Part shown: positions 19,987 through 30,076 of the stretch, piece after piece
How positions within the stretch are numbered: position 1 is the stretch's first letter
Layout: the number at the start of each line of letters is the position of its first letter
Source of the DNA: Halorhodospira halophila
GTDB lineage: Bacteria; Pseudomonadota; Gammaproteobacteria; Nitrococcales; Halorhodospiraceae
Direction: 5' to 3'
Assembly (NCBI RefSeq): GCF_016653405.1
Contig: NZ_NHSN01000016.1
Coordinates: forward strand, 62,001-126,000
DNA: 64,000 bases
Position numbers and translations under genes: made by a program
Notes under the pieces: model-generated
What the model was told of the DNA's origin: nothing
What the model saw: the letters and a program-made list of their open reading frames with translations, nothing else
Databases searched by the model: none

Positions 19987-20703
19987 ATGGTCAACTACAG
20001 GCTTGCACGATCAGTCAACAAGTGGCTGGATATTATCCCGCCAGCCCTCTACCCACCGCGCTGCCGGTTGTGCGATGACCCGGGCGCCGACGGCCTCGAC
20101 CTGTGCCGCGGCTGCCGGGCCGACCTGCCGTGGAACACCCCCTGCTGCCCGCACTGCGCCCTGCCGGGGGACGGCGCCCTGCCGTGCCCTTGCCGGCAGA
20201 GCCCGCTGCCCTTCCGGGCAGCGGTGGTACCGCTGCGCTACGAGGGACCGGCCGAGCGCCTGATCACCGCCTTCAAGTTCCACGGCCGGCTGGCCGACGG
20301 GCAGCTGCTCGGCGCGCTGCTCGCCGACGCCGTCCGCCGGGACGCGGCGCCACTGCCCGCGGCCGTCGTCCCGGTCCCGCTCCACGCTCGGCGGCTGCGC
20401 CAGCGTGGCTTCGATCAGACGGCGGAACTGGCCCGGGCGGTGCGCCGCCGGCTCCCTCCCCTGCCCCTGTGCCGGGCACTGCGCCGGCGCGACGCCGATG
20501 CCCGCCAGGCCACCCGCAGCGCCCGGGCACGGCGCAGCGCCATCCGCGGCGCGTTCAGTGCCCGCCCCGGGCGGGTGCCGGGACACGTGGCCCTGCTCGA
20601 CGATGTGGTCACCACCGGGGCGACGGCCGCCGAGGCGGCGCGCACCCTGCGCGCCGCTGGAGTGCAGCGGGTCGATCTGTGGGCGCTGGCGCGGACGCCG
20701 TAG
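19987..20703 (+). CDS. comF: ComF family phosphoribosyltransferase-like protein
   Basis: About 238 residues. It starts at ATG 19987 behind AAGGAGG. The N terminus has zinc-finger cysteines (CRLCDDPGADGLDLCRGC and CCPHC). The C-terminal half is a type I PRTase fold with VVPVPLHARRLRQRGFDQTAELA and the PRPP loop ALLDDVVTTGATAAEAA. ComF proteins aid DNA uptake and transformation; gammaproteobacterial versions (GntX) lie next to bioH or bioB, as here. Confidence 0.93.
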   Translation: MVNYRLARSVNKWLDIIPPALYPPRCRLCDDPGADGLDLCRGCRADLPWNTPCCPHCALPGDGALPCPCRQSPLPFRAAVVPLRYEGPAERLITAFKFHGRLADGQLLGALLADAVRRDAAPLPAAVVPVPLHARRLRQRGFDQTAELARAVRRRLPPLPLCRALRRRDADARQATRSARARRSAIRGAFSARPGRVPGHVALLDDVVTTGATAAEAARTLRAAGVQRVDLWALARTP

Positions 20704-20724
20704 GCATCGCGCCCGGTGCAGGGG

Positions 20725-21579
20725 CTAGAGGTGCAGGTCGGCCACCAGGCCGGCAAAGACTACGCCGCCGAGCCAGGCGTTGTTGAGGAAGGCGCGAAAG
20801 CAGTCCTGGCGCTCACGCCGGCGGATCAGGTACTGCTGATAGGCGAACAGCCCGGCCGCCCCGGCCAGCCCCAGGTAATAGGCCACACCGGCCTCCAGGT
20901 GCAGGCCGACCTGCAGCAGCGCCAGCAGCATCAGCGCCTGCAGGATGGCAATCATCAGTCGGTCCAGGTCGCCGAAGAGGATGGCCGTGGACTTGACGCC
21001 GATCTTCACATCGTCATCCCGGTCGACCATGGCGTACATGGTGTCGTAGACGGTGGCCCAGAGCACGGTGGCGATCAGCAGCAGCCAGGCCACCACGGGC
21101 ACCGCCCCGGTCTGCGCGGCGAAGACCATGGGCACGGCCCACCCGAAGGCCAGCCCCAGATGGATCTGGGGCAGGTGGGTGTAGCGCTTGGTGAAGGGGT
21201 AGGTCGCCGCCAGCACCACCGCTACCAGCGACATCAGGATGGTCAGCGGATTGGTCAGCAGCACCAGCCCGAAGGCGAGCAGGCAGAGCACGACAAACAG
21301 GGCCAGCGCCTCGCGCTCGGAGACGCGCCCGGTGGCGAAGGGCCGCTGCCGGGTCCGCTTGACGTGCCCGTCGATGTGGCGATCGGCGAAGTCGTTGATG
21401 ACGCACCCGGCGGCCCGCATGATCACTACACCGAGGGTGAAGATGACCAGCAGATCGAGATCCGGCACCCCGGCAGCCGCGATCCAAAGCGCCCAGAGCA
21501 CCGGCCAGAGCAGCAGGAAGTTGCCGATGGGCCGATCGAGCCGCGTCAGCTGCGCATAGGTCCGCAGGCGCGCGTTCAC
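20725..21579 (-). CDS. ubiA: 4-hydroxybenzoate octaprenyltransferase
   Basis: A membrane prenyltransferase of ubiquinone synthesis, about 284 residues with roughly eight hydrophobic helices. The first Asp-rich motif is [19 protein letters not shown]. The second, usually DxxYD, appears in [27 protein letters not shown] prefer GTG 21579, 26 bases after ubiC and behind AGGGGGC. The frame also opens at 21633, inside ubiC, which would give 302 residues. Confidence 0.93.
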   Translation of the reverse strand: MNARLRTYAQLTRLDRPIGNFLLLWPVLWALWIAAAGVPDLDLLVIFTLGVVIMRAAGCVINDFADRHIDGHVKRTRQRPFATGRVSEREALALFVVLCLLAFGLVLLTNPLTILMSLVAVVLAATYPFTKRYTHLPQIHLGLAFGWAVPMVFAAQTGAVPVVAWLLLIATVLWATVYDTMYAMVDRDDDVKIGVKSTAILFGDLDRLMIAILQALMLLALLQVGLHLEAGVAYYLGLAGAAGLFAYQQYLIRRRERQDCFRAFLNNAWLGGVVFAGLVADLHL

Positions 21580-21604
21580 GCCCCCTGGGCCGGATGGCTC
21601 CCCG

Positions 21605-22225
21605 CTATGCACCTCGCCGCTCACCCTCAACACCCTCCGGGAAAAAGACCTCGGTTACCAACAGACGCCGGCCGGCAACGGACAGCGTCGAGCGTCGCGC
21701 CCAGCCCCCGGCCGGCGACGGCAGACCGTGAGCGCGCAGCCAGTCGGCCAGCGGCTCGCGTCCACGCAGCCGGGCCACCGCCAGCGGACCGCGCTGCACA
21801 TCGGCCGCCGAGAAGAGCAGTCGGCCCAGGGGGCGCTCGCCCAAGCGCGGCAGCCTCGCCAGCGGCCCGAGCAAACGATCCGGCACGATACTTCGGGCGT
21901 AGATAGTCGGGCCACCCTCGCAATCGAGCACGACCTCGCGCAACCAGGCGTGTCGTCCCACCGGCAACCCGAGGGCGACGCCCTCATCCGGGGCCGGCCG
22001 CTGCCAGGCCTGGCGCAGAACGTGAACGTGAACCGGACCGAAGCGCTCGAGCTGCGCCGTCAGGGAGCCGCGCTCGGTGAGCAGCCGGTGCACTGCCGGT
22101 TTCGGCCGCCCCGGGACCGCGGCCACCCCCGGCCGCCAGGCTGCCACCCGGGGATGCCAGACAGCGCGTTCCCTCACCCCGTTTGCCACTGCGAATCCAC
22201 CACCCGTCATTGCGGAGCCGATCAC
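21605..22225 (-). CDS. ubiC: Chorismate pyruvate-lyase
   Basis: About 206 residues. UbiC makes 4-hydroxybenzoate from chorismate, the substrate for UbiA next door. [53 protein letters not shown] match the UbiC core with its conserved Arg and Glu. GTG 22225 overlaps the recG stop (GTGA); an ATG at 22210 is the other good start. The protein has a longer N terminus than E. coli UbiC (165 residues). Confidence 0.88.
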   Translation of the reverse strand: MIGSAMTGGGFAVANGVRERAVWHPRVAAWRPGVAAVPGRPKPAVHRLLTERGSLTAQLERFGPVHVHVLRQAWQRPAPDEGVALGLPVGRHAWLREVVLDCEGGPTIYARSIVPDRLLGPLARLPRLGERPLGRLLFSAADVQRGPLAVARLRGREPLADWLRAHGLPSPAGGWARRSTLSVAGRRLLVTEVFFPEGVEGERRGA

Positions 22226-24297
22226 ACCTGCCCGTAGCGCTCGGCTTCGCCGACCCAACGGCGGATGAGCTGCTCGGCGGTCCCGGGAGCCCGCTCCAGG
22301 AGCTCGGCCCCCACCTGCTGGACGGCCTCGAGCAGATCCGCGTCACGGCGCAGGTCGGCCACGCGCAGCCTCAGCGCACCGGTCTGCCGGGTACCCAGCA
22401 ACTCTCCGGGGCCGCGGATGTCCAGATCCCGCCGGGCGATGGCGAATCCGTCATCGGTCTCCCGCAACACGGCGAGCCGCTGCCGGGCGCTCTCAGACAG
22501 CGGACCATGATACATGAGCACACAAGTCGACGCCGCGCGGCCGCGCCCGACCCGTCCACGCAACTGATGGAGCTGCGCCAGGCCAAGCCGCTCGGCGTTG
22601 TCGATGACCATCAGGCTGGCGTTGGGCACGTCGACCCCGACCTCGATCACCGTCGTGGCCACCAGCAGCGCCACCTCGCCCCGGGCGAACGCCCCCATGG
22701 TGCGTTCCTTCTCGGTCGGGGTCATGCGGCCGTGGACCAGCGCCACGCGGTGGGCATCGCCCACGGCCCGCTCGAGTTCGGCAGCGGTGTCCTCAGCGGC
22801 CTGCGCCTCCAGTTCGTCCGAGGCCTCGATGAGGGTGCAGACCCAATACGCCTGGCGCCCCGCGTCGAGGGCAGCGCGGATGCGCTCGATGACTTCTCCG
22901 CGACGCCGCTCGGCGACCACCACCGTCTGCACCGGCGTGCGTCCCGGCGGGCGCTCGTCCAGCGAAGAGACGTCGAGATCGGCGTAGGCGGTCATGGCCA
23001 GGGTCCGGGGGATCGGGGTGGCGGTCATGGTCAGCTGGTGGGGCTCGGCGCCACCGCCCTTGTCTTTAAGCGCCAGGCGCTGGTGCACACCGAAGCGGTG
23101 CTGCTCGTCCACCACGACCAACCCCAGACGGCGGAACTGCACCTCCTCCTGGAACAGCGCATGGGTCCCCACGGCGATGCCGGCACGGCCCTCGGCCAGG
23201 CGCTGGCGCGCCGCACGACGCTCGCTCGCCGACGCGCCGCCGGATAGCCAGGCCACTTCCACACCCAGCGGCTGGAACCAGCCCTGCAGACTGCGGCAGT
23301 GCTGCTCGGCGAGCAGCTCGGTGGGCGCCATCAGCGCCGCCTGGTAGCCACTGCCCACGGCCCGGGCGCAAGCCAGGGCGGCGACGACGGTCTTGCCCGA
23401 GCCGACATCCCCCTGCAGCAGGCGCAGCATCGGCACCGTATCCGCCATGTCCGCGGCCAGCTCGGCGTCCACCCGCTGCTGCGCGCCGGTCAGCGGGAAA
23501 GGCAGGCTCGCCTGCAGCTGCCCGGCCAGCGCCTCGCCCTGGTCCAGCGGCGGGGCGCCGGCCTCCGAGCGCAGCGCCTGGCGCCGGCGACGCAGGGTGA
23601 GGTGGTGGGCGAGCAGCTCCTCGCAGGCCACCCGGCGCACCGCCGGATGGGTGCCGGCGAGCAGCGCCTCGGTGTCGGTCTCCGGCGGCGGGCGGTGAAT
23701 GGTGCGCAGGGCCTCGGCGAGGGTCGGCCACTGCCCGTCCACCCACGCGGCCTCGGGCAAGCACTCCGGGGCAGCCTCGGGGAGCAGCCCCAGAGCGGCG
23801 TCGACCAGCTTGCGCAGCTGCCCCTGATGCAGGCCGTCGGTGCTGGCATAGACCGGGGTGAGGGCGTCCTCACCGGGACCGTCGGCATCGCCGGGGGCCA
23901 CCCGCTGGTGCTCCGGATGGGCCATCTGCAGGCCGCCGTAACCGGCCCGCACCTCACCGAAGCAGCGCAGGAGTACGCCGCGGGTCAGGCGCTCGGCCTG
24001 GCGCGGATGGAAATGGAAGAAAACCAGATCGAGCTGCCCGGTGCCGTCACTGAGCCGGCACAGCAGGCGCTTGCGCCGCCCCCGGGCCACCTCGGACCAC
24101 TCCACCCGCCCCTCGATCAGCACCCGCTCGCCGGGCTGCAGGCCACCGATGGGGCGCAGGCGGGTGCGGTCCTCGTAGCGGATGGGGCGGTGCAGCAGCA
24201 GATCGCCCACCGTGTGCAGCCCCAGCCGTGCCAGGCGTTCGGCCAGGCGCGGGCCGACACCCGGCAGGCTGGTCAGCCGCCGCTGTGCCCCTTCCAC
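22222..24297 (-). CDS. recG: ATP-dependent DNA helicase RecG
   Basis: A 691-residue helicase that remodels stalled forks and Holliday junctions. The N-terminal wedge domain starts SLPGVGPRLAERLARLG. Walker A is LQGDVGSGKTVVAALACA, the DExH box is VVDEQHRFGVHQRLAL, and TATPIPRTLAMTAYADLDVS follows. The helicase C motifs ERLGLAQLHQLRGRVGRG and the C-terminal RRDLDIRGPGELLGTRQTG complete it. Length is normal. Confidence 0.97.
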   Translation of the reverse strand: MEGAQRRLTSLPGVGPRLAERLARLGLHTVGDLLLHRPIRYEDRTRLRPIGGLQPGERVLIEGRVEWSEVARGRRKRLLCRLSDGTGQLDLVFFHFHPRQAERLTRGVLLRCFGEVRAGYGGLQMAHPEHQRVAPGDADGPGEDALTPVYASTDGLHQGQLRKLVDAALGLLPEAAPECLPEAAWVDGQWPTLAEALRTIHRPPPETDTEALLAGTHPAVRRVACEELLAHHLTLRRRRQALRSEAGAPPLDQGEALAGQLQASLPFPLTGAQQRVDAELAADMADTVPMLRLLQGDVGSGKTVVAALACARAVGSGYQAALMAPTELLAEQHCRSLQGWFQPLGVEVAWLSGGASASERRAARQRLAEGRAGIAVGTHALFQEEVQFRRLGLVVVDEQHRFGVHQRLALKDKGGGAEPHQLTMTATPIPRTLAMTAYADLDVSSLDERPPGRTPVQTVVVAERRRGEVIERIRAALDAGRQAYWVCTLIEASDELEAQAAEDTAAELERAVGDAHRVALVHGRMTPTEKERTMGAFARGEVALLVATTVIEVGVDVPNASLMVIDNAERLGLAQLHQLRGRVGRGRAASTCVLMYHGPLSESARQRLAVLRETDDGFAIARRDLDIRGPGELLGTRQTGALRLRVADLRRDADLLEAVQQVGAELLERAPGTAEQLIRRWVGEAERYGQV

Positions 24298-24306
24298 GGC
24301 CGGGCT

Positions 24307-24699
24307 TCAGCCCTCCCGGGGCAGGTAGAGCACGGCGTCCATCTCCACCGCCGCCCCCTTGGGCAGGGCGGCCACGCCGAGGGCGGCCCGCGACGGGTAG
24401 GGCTCGGAGAGGTATTGGGTCATCACCTCGTTGACCAGGGCGAAGTGGCTCAGGTCGGTGAGGTAGATGGCGATGCGCACGGCGTCGGCCAGAGTGCCGC
24501 CGGCGGCCTCGGCGACGGCACCGAGGTTCTCGAAGACGCGGGCCACCTGGCTGTGCATGTCGGCGCCGACGAGCTCACCGGTCTGCGGATCCAGCGGGAT
24601 CTGCCCGGAGATATAGACGAAATCCCCGGCCCGCACCGCCTGGCTGTAGGGGCCGATGGCGGCCGGCGCGGCCTCGGTGTGGATGGTTTCTCGGGACAT
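24307..24699 (-). CDS. ridA: RidA family reactive intermediate deaminase
   Basis: A 130-residue YjgF/RidA protein that hydrolyses reactive enamine/imine intermediates from amino-acid metabolism. It has [38 protein letters not shown] and the C-terminal [22 protein letters not shown] containing the conserved Arg. It sits directly after spoT, as in many proteobacteria. Confidence 0.95.
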   Translation of the reverse strand: MSRETIHTEAAPAAIGPYSQAVRAGDFVYISGQIPLDPQTGELVGADMHSQVARVFENLGAVAEAAGGTLADAVRIAIYLTDLSHFALVNEVMTQYLSEPYPSRAALGVAALPKGAAVEMDAVLYLPREG

Positions 24700-24714
24700 G
24701 GGCGCTCTCTCTCC

Positions 24715-26904
24715 TTAACCGTCTTTCTTGCGCACGATGCGCTGCACCGGCGGCATGGCCCGCAGATGGCGCACCACGGCCGCCAGGTGGCGGCGGTCAC
24801 GCACCAGGATCAGGAAGCGGACGGTGGCGATCATACCGTCGCGCTCCTCGATGGTGACGTTCTCGATGCTCGCCCCCTGCTCCGAGATGCCGTGGGCGAG
24901 CTGGGCCAGCGCGCCGCGCTCGTTGACCACGTCGATGCCGATCAGGGTGGGGAACTCGGCGTCGACATCAGCCTCCCAGTCCACATCCACCCAGCTCTCC
25001 GAACGTTTGCGCTGGCTGGCCACGTTCTTGCAGTCGCGGTGGTGGATGACCACGCCCCGGCCGGTGCTGACGAAGCCGACGATCGGGTCGCCGGGGATCG
25101 GCCGGCAGCAGCGCGCGAAGGAGACCACGGTGCCCTCGTTGCCGCGGATGGTCAGGGTGCCGTGGGGCTCGGGCTCATCGGGGCGCTCTTCGAGCTCGAC
25201 CTCGCCCTGCTCCAGGCCGCTGAGCTGCTGCGCCACCAGCCACGGGACCCGGTTGCCCAGGCCGACATCGCGGAATAGGTCGTCGAGGCTGGCCAAGCCG
25301 GTGCCGGCCAGGGCCTCGTCGACACGCCCGGGATCGAGGGCGTCGAGGTCCACCGACAGCGCCGAGAGGGCGCGCTCGACCATGCGCCGGCCGAGTTCGA
25401 TGGCCTCGTCATCGCGCAGCCGCTTGAGCGCGTGGCGGATGGCGGTGCGCGCTTTGGCGGTGACCACGAAATCGAGCCACACCGGATTGGGGCGCCCCAC
25501 CGGGGCGGTGATGATCTCGACCATCTGCCCGCTCTGCAGCGGAGTGCGCAGCGGCGTAAGGCGGTGGTCGACCTTGGCGGCGATGCAGGAGTTGCCCACG
25601 TCGGAGTGGATCGCGTAGGCCAGGTCCACGGGCGTGGCGTTGCTCGGCAGTTCGAGGATGTCGCCCTTGGGGGTGAAGACGTAGATCTCGTCGGGGACCA
25701 GGTCGATCTTGACGCTCTCGATGAACTCCTCGGAGGTCCCGACGCTGCGCTGCATCTCGAGCAGGTCCTTGACCCACTGCCGGGCCCGCACCTGGGCCGT
25801 GTTGCCGCTCTCGCCAGCGTCCTTGTAGAACCAGTGCGCGGCGATGCCCGACTCGGCCACGGCGTGCATGTCGCGGGTGCGGATCTGCGCCTCGAGGCGG
25901 ATGCGGTGCGGGCCGACCAGGGTGGTGTGCAGCGACTGGTAGCCGTTGGCCTTGGGGATAGCGATGTAGTCCTTGATCCGACCCGGCCGAGGTTTGTAGA
26001 GCCCGTGGAGGATGCCGAGCACGCGATAACACTCGTCGACGGTGTCGACGACCACCCGGAAGCCGTAGACGTCGAAGACGTCGCGGAAATTGAGCTGCTT
26101 GTGGACCATCTTGCAGTAGATAGACCACAGGTGCTTCTCGCGGCCGGCCACGTCGGCGTGGATCCCGGCCTGCTCTAGGCGCGTACGCACTTGATCGCAA
26201 ACGGTGTCGAGGATCACGCCGCGCCGCCCGCGCTGCCGGGCGAGCTTCTCCTTGAGCGCCCGGTAGCGCAGCGGGTAGTGGGCGGCAAAGCCCAGGTCCT
26301 CGAGCTCGGTGCGCAGGCTGTTGATACCCAGGCGCTGGGCGATGGGGGCGTAGATGTCGAGGGTCTCGCGGGCGATGCGGCGGCGCTTCTCCGGACGCAT
26401 GATCCAGATCGTGCGCATGTTGTGGAGGCGGTCGGCAAGCTTGATCAGGATGACGCGGATGTCCTGGGCCATGGCCAGGATCATCTTGCGAAAGCTCTCC
26501 GCCTGCGCCTCCTCCTTGCTCTGGAAGTCGATGGCGCCTAGCTTGGAGACCCCGTCGACGAGCTCGGCCACCTGTTCGCCAAAGCGCTCGGCGATCCCCT
26601 CCTTAGCGGTGGGGGTGTCCTCGATGACGTCGTGGAGCAGTGCGGCCACGACCGCCTCGGCATCGAGGCGCATCTCGGCGAGGATGCGGGCGACGGCGAT
26701 CGGGTGCGTGATGTAGGGCTCGCCGGAGCGGCGCCGCTGCCCCTCGTGGGCGGCGGCGCTGAACCGGTAGGCCTCGCGGACCTGTTCGATCTGGTGGGGC
26801 TCGAGGTAGCGCTCGAGCAGGGCACAGACTTCCTGGATGCGCCGCTCCGGGTCGGAAGCCGACGCCGATTCACCGGCGTTGATGACACTCGCGGCGCGCG
26901 CCAT
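24715..26904 (-). CDS. spoT: Bifunctional (p)ppGpp synthase/hydrolase SpoT
   Basis: A 729-residue RelA/SpoT protein. The N-terminal HD hydrolase looks active (HPIAVARIL, LLHDVIEDT, KLADRLHNMRTI). The synthetase domain has VYGFRVVVDT, IPKANGYQSLHTTLVGP and LEAQIRTRDMHAVAE. A TGS domain (IYVFTPKGDILELP) follows, and an ACT domain closes the protein. The rpoZ-spoT-ridA-recG order is classical. It is unrelated in position to the short alarmone synthetase in the mobile element at about 43 kb. Confidence 0.97.
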   Translation of the reverse strand: MARAASVINAGESASASDPERRIQEVCALLERYLEPHQIEQVREAYRFSAAAHEGQRRRSGEPYITHPIAVARILAEMRLDAEAVVAALLHDVIEDTPTAKEGIAERFGEQVAELVDGVSKLGAIDFQSKEEAQAESFRKMILAMAQDIRVILIKLADRLHNMRTIWIMRPEKRRRIARETLDIYAPIAQRLGINSLRTELEDLGFAAHYPLRYRALKEKLARQRGRRGVILDTVCDQVRTRLEQAGIHADVAGREKHLWSIYCKMVHKQLNFRDVFDVYGFRVVVDTVDECYRVLGILHGLYKPRPGRIKDYIAIPKANGYQSLHTTLVGPHRIRLEAQIRTRDMHAVAESGIAAHWFYKDAGESGNTAQVRARQWVKDLLEMQRSVGTSEEFIESVKIDLVPDEIYVFTPKGDILELPSNATPVDLAYAIHSDVGNSCIAAKVDHRLTPLRTPLQSGQMVEIITAPVGRPNPVWLDFVVTAKARTAIRHALKRLRDDEAIELGRRMVERALSALSVDLDALDPGRVDEALAGTGLASLDDLFRDVGLGNRVPWLVAQQLSGLEQGEVELEERPDEPEPHGTLTIRGNEGTVVSFARCCRPIPGDPIVGFVSTGRGVVIHHRDCKNVASQRKRSESWVDVDWEADVDAEFPTLIGIDVVNERGALAQLAHGISEQGASIENVTIEERDGMIATVRFLILVRDRRHLAAVVRHLRAMPPVQRIVRKKDG

Positions 26905-26924
26905 ACATTTCCCGGACCGGTCTC

Positions 26925-27296
26925 TCAGGTGGTCGGATCGGAATCACCGGACCCCGTCCCGGCGTCCTCCGCCGACTCGTCGAAGGAGCGCTCTTGGCTG
27001 GCGCCCGGATCCGGCTGCACGGGGCCGCCGCCGACCTCGGCCTCGACGTCGGCGGCGCTGAAGCCACCCAGGCTCAGGCTCTCCGCCGCGTTATCCTCGG
27101 CGCCGGTCAGGATCTCGGAGGTGACGTGGCCGGCGGCGATCTCGCGCAGCGCCACCACTGTCGGCTTGTCGTTCTCCCAGTCGACCAACGGCTCGATGCC
27201 CTTGGCCAGCTGCCGGGCCCGCTTGGCGCCGGCGAGCACGAGCTCGAAGCGGTTGTCCACGTTGTCCAGGCAATCCTCTACGGTGACGCGAGCCAT
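26925..27296 (-). CDS. rpoZ: RNA polymerase omega subunit
   Basis: A 123-residue omega subunit: [33 protein letters not shown] is the invariant start, followed by [17 protein letters not shown]. The C-terminal ~50 residues are acidic and not conserved, longer than E. coli RpoZ (91). Upstream, GGAGGAGCG precedes the ATG. Confidence 0.97.
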   Translation of the reverse strand: MARVTVEDCLDNVDNRFELVLAGAKRARQLAKGIEPLVDWENDKPTVVALREIAAGHVTSEILTGAEDNAAESLSLGGFSAADVEAEVGGGPVQPDPGASQERSFDESAEDAGTGSGDSDPTT

Positions 27297-27332
27297 CGCG
27301 CTCCTCCAGACACAATTCAGCAGATTGACATG

Positions 27333-28559
27333 TTATTTTAGCGCGTTGCCGCCCTGCGAGGAAGGTCTCTCGCTGGCGCGGTGCGCATCCGGCGGGCCGG
27401 GCAGCAGTTCCAAAAGCAGGGTATCGAGCATCTCGTAGCCGGTTTCGCTGGCGCGGATCCGGCCCTCGCTCCACGTCAGCCAGCCGCGGCTGCATAGCGG
27501 CGCCAGCCAGGCGCGCAGTGCCGCGCGGGTGCAGCCACTGCGCGCCACGGCCAAACGCTCTGGGAGCCCCTGCCGCAGGCGTAGACCGTTGAGCAGGACC
27601 TCGAAGGCCTGTTCCGACGGCGTCAGCTTGATGCACTCGGCATCGGCCCGCTCGCTGCCGGCGGCGGCCATCCAGGCCCGCGGCGAGTGGCGCTGGCGCG
27701 TGCGCCGCACGCGGCCGTCAGGGTCGGTGAGCTTGCCGGCCGCCCCGGCCCCCACCCCTAGGTAGTCGCCGAACGTCCAGTAACCGAGGTTGTGGACACT
27801 ACGCTGACCCGAACGGGCGAAGGCCGAGACCTCGTAGCGCTCCAGCCCCGCCTCCGCCAGCCGCCGGCGGCACGCCACCTCCATCGCCAGCAACGTGTCC
27901 TCCCCGGGCAGCCCCGGCGGTGGGCGGCGCCCGAAGGGCGTATCCGGCTCGATGGTCAGCTGGTAATGACTGAGGTGATCCACCCCCAGCTCGATGGCCG
28001 CGGCCACGTCGGCCTCGGCCCCGGCGACTTCCTGCCCGGGCAGGCCGTACATGAGATCGACGTTGACGCCGTTAAAACCGGCGCTGCGCGCCTCGGCCAC
28101 TGCCTCGCGCGCGGCGGCGGCGTCGTGGATCCGCCCCAGACGGGCCAGCAGCGTGTCATCCAGGGTCTGCACCCCGAGCGACAGGCGGGTCACGCCGGCC
28201 TGGCGGAAGCCCCGCAGCCGGGCCGTCTCGTTGGCGCCGGGGTTTGCCTCCAGGGTGATCTCGGCCCCCGGCTCGAAGCCGAGGAGCGCATCGAGGTCGC
28301 CCAGCAGTTCGCTGATCACCGCCGGCGGGAAGAGGCTCGGCGTGCCCCCGCCGATGAACACACTGGCCACCCGGCGGCCGAGCGCCGCCGGCGCCTGGCG
28401 GCGCAGCTCCCGGCCCAGAGCGGCCCGATAGGCGCCGGCCGGGAGTTCACCGCGCAGGGCGTGGGCATTGAAATCGCAGTAGCCGCAGCGCTGCAGGCAC
28501 CAGGGCAGGTGGATGTAGACCGCCAGCGGCGGCAGCCGCACCCCGGCGCCGGTGGTCAT
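27333..28559 (-). CDS. hemW: Radical SAM heme chaperone HemW
   Basis: A 408-residue radical-SAM protein of the HemW (former HemN-like) family, which binds and delivers heme. YIHLPWCLQRCGYCDFNAHA holds the CxxxCxxC cluster ligands. VFIGGGTPSLF, EANPGANETARLRGF and VNVDLMYGLPGQ follow. The C-terminal HemN domain is present. It lies immediately after rdgB, the common gammaproteobacterial order rph-rdgB-hemW. Confidence 0.95.
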   Translation of the reverse strand: MTTGAGVRLPPLAVYIHLPWCLQRCGYCDFNAHALRGELPAGAYRAALGRELRRQAPAALGRRVASVFIGGGTPSLFPPAVISELLGDLDALLGFEPGAEITLEANPGANETARLRGFRQAGVTRLSLGVQTLDDTLLARLGRIHDAAAAREAVAEARSAGFNGVNVDLMYGLPGQEVAGAEADVAAAIELGVDHLSHYQLTIEPDTPFGRRPPPGLPGEDTLLAMEVACRRRLAEAGLERYEVSAFARSGQRSVHNLGYWTFGDYLGVGAGAAGKLTDPDGRVRRTRQRHSPRAWMAAAGSERADAECIKLTPSEQAFEVLLNGLRLRQGLPERLAVARSGCTRAALRAWLAPLCSRGWLTWSEGRIRASETGYEMLDTLLLELLPGPPDAHRASERPSSQGGNALK

Positions 28560-28572
28560 GGCCGTGACCAGT

Positions 28573-29172
28573 TCACCCGGCCACCTCCGCAGCGATGCCC
28601 TGGATCAGCCCGCGCAGCGCCTGGCCGCGGTGGCTACGGGCGTCCTTCTCGGGGGCATCCAGCTCGGCGGCGGTCCGGCCGAGCTCCGGATCCTCGAAGA
28701 CCGGGTCGTAACCGAAACCGTGCTGACCGCGCGGGGTCTCGACGATCCGCCCCGTCCAGCTGCCGTGAGCGACCAGCGGCGCGGGGTCGGCGGCGTGGCG
28801 CAGATAGACCATGACGCAGTGGAAGGTACCACGCCGGCTGCCATCGCCGCGCTCACGCAGCTCGGCGAGCAGCCGCTCGATGTTGGCGGCGTCACCGGCA
28901 TCGCTGCCGGCGTAGCGCGCCGAATAGATGCCGGGCTCGCCACCGAGGGACGGAACGGCGAGCCCGGAGTCGTCGGCGACCGCGGGCAGGCCGCTGCGCT
29001 CGGCGCAGTGGCGCGCCTTGATCAATGCATTCTCGACGAAGGTCAGCCCGGTCTCGGCCGGGGAGTCGATACCCAGGTGCCCCTGGCTGACCACCTCGGC
29101 GTCGTAGCCCTGGAGCATGCGGGTCATCTCGGCAATCTTGCCGGCATTGCCGGTGGCCAGCACGATCTTCAT
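28573..29172 (-). CDS. rdgB: XTP/dITP diphosphatase RdgB
   Basis: A 199-residue Ham1/RdgB house-cleaning pyrophosphatase that removes dITP and [18 protein letters not shown] is at the start. [40 protein letters not shown], and the late FGYDPVF and HRGQALRGL are all family motifs. Its start overlaps the rph stop by 4 bases. Confidence 0.96.
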   Translation of the reverse strand: MKIVLATGNAGKIAEMTRMLQGYDAEVVSQGHLGIDSPAETGLTFVENALIKARHCAERSGLPAVADDSGLAVPSLGGEPGIYSARYAGSDAGDAANIERLLAELRERGDGSRRGTFHCVMVYLRHAADPAPLVAHGSWTGRIVETPRGQHGFGYDPVFEDPELGRTAAELDAPEKDARSHRGQALRGLIQGIAAEVAG

Positions 29173-29885
29173 GTCGCCAGTGCCTCCTGCTGATGCTGCA
29201 ACAGCTCGCCGACGCCCTTCTCGGCCAGGGTGAGCATGCGCTCGAGTTCGTCACGCCGGAAGGCGTGCCCCTCGGCGGTGCCCTGCAGCTCGATGAAAGC
29301 GCCGGCATCGTTCATCACCACGTTCATGTCCGTCTCGGCCTCACCGTCCTCGGCGTAGTCCAGATCGAGCACCGGCTCGCCGCGATAGACCCCCACCGAG
29401 ACCGACGCCACCTGCCCGTGGAGCGGAGAAGCCGAAAGGGCGCGCTGGCGAACCAACCCGTCGAGGGCGTCGGTCAGGGCCACGAAGGCGCCCGTGATCG
29501 CCGCCGTCCGCGTGCCACCATCGGCCTGCAGCACGTCGCAGTCGACCACCACACTGCGTTCGCCCAGCCCCTGCAGATCAACAGCGGCCCGCAGCGAGCG
29601 GCCGATCAAGCGCTGGATCTCGACGGTCCGTCCCTGCTGCTTGCCCCGGGCGGCCTCACGATCCGAGCGGGTGTGGGTCGAGCGCGGCAGCATGCCGTAC
29701 TCGGCGGTGACCCAGCCGCGCCCCTGCCCGCGCAGCCAGGGCGGCACACGCGCCTCGACGCTGGCCGTGCACAGCACACGTGTGTCCCCGAAACCGATGA
29801 GCACCGACCCCTCGGCGTGCTTGGTGAACTGTCGCTGGATGGAGATCGGGCGAAGCTCGTCGGCCCGTCGACCGCTTGGGCGCAT
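29169..29885 (-). CDS. rph: Ribonuclease PH
   Basis: A 238-residue phosphorolytic 3' exoribonuclease that trims tRNA ends. [20 protein letters not shown] is the usual start, placed at ATG 29885 behind [70 protein letters not shown] are diagnostic. The frame stays open upstream to 30,029, but that extension is not conserved-looking. Confidence 0.96.
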   Translation of the reverse strand: MRPSGRRADELRPISIQRQFTKHAEGSVLIGFGDTRVLCTASVEARVPPWLRGQGRGWVTAEYGMLPRSTHTRSDREAARGKQQGRTVEIQRLIGRSLRAAVDLQGLGERSVVVDCDVLQADGGTRTAAITGAFVALTDALDGLVRQRALSASPLHGQVASVSVGVYRGEPVLDLDYAEDGEAETDMNVVMNDAGAFIELQGTAEGHAFRRDELERMLTLAEKGVGELLQHQQEALAT

Positions 29886-30076
29886 AGTGCCTCCTGCTGA
29901 TGGGGGGCAGCGTGGTCGCAGCCCCAGGTGGAGAGTATGGACGTGGTTGCCCGGGTAATGGATTATACGGGCTGGGGTTTCTACGGCGCTGCGCTCCCGG
30001 TGCCAGGGCGGCGCACCGCACCGGCGCAAGAGAGCCGGCGGAGGCGCGCGCCTGCACCTGTTCCCAAGGAGCGTCC

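Noticed and set aside
23299-25278. A 659-codon plus-strand frame across recG, ridA and spoT
   Set aside because: It covers three conserved genes on the other strand and reads as low-complexity His/Gly/Leu/Asp.
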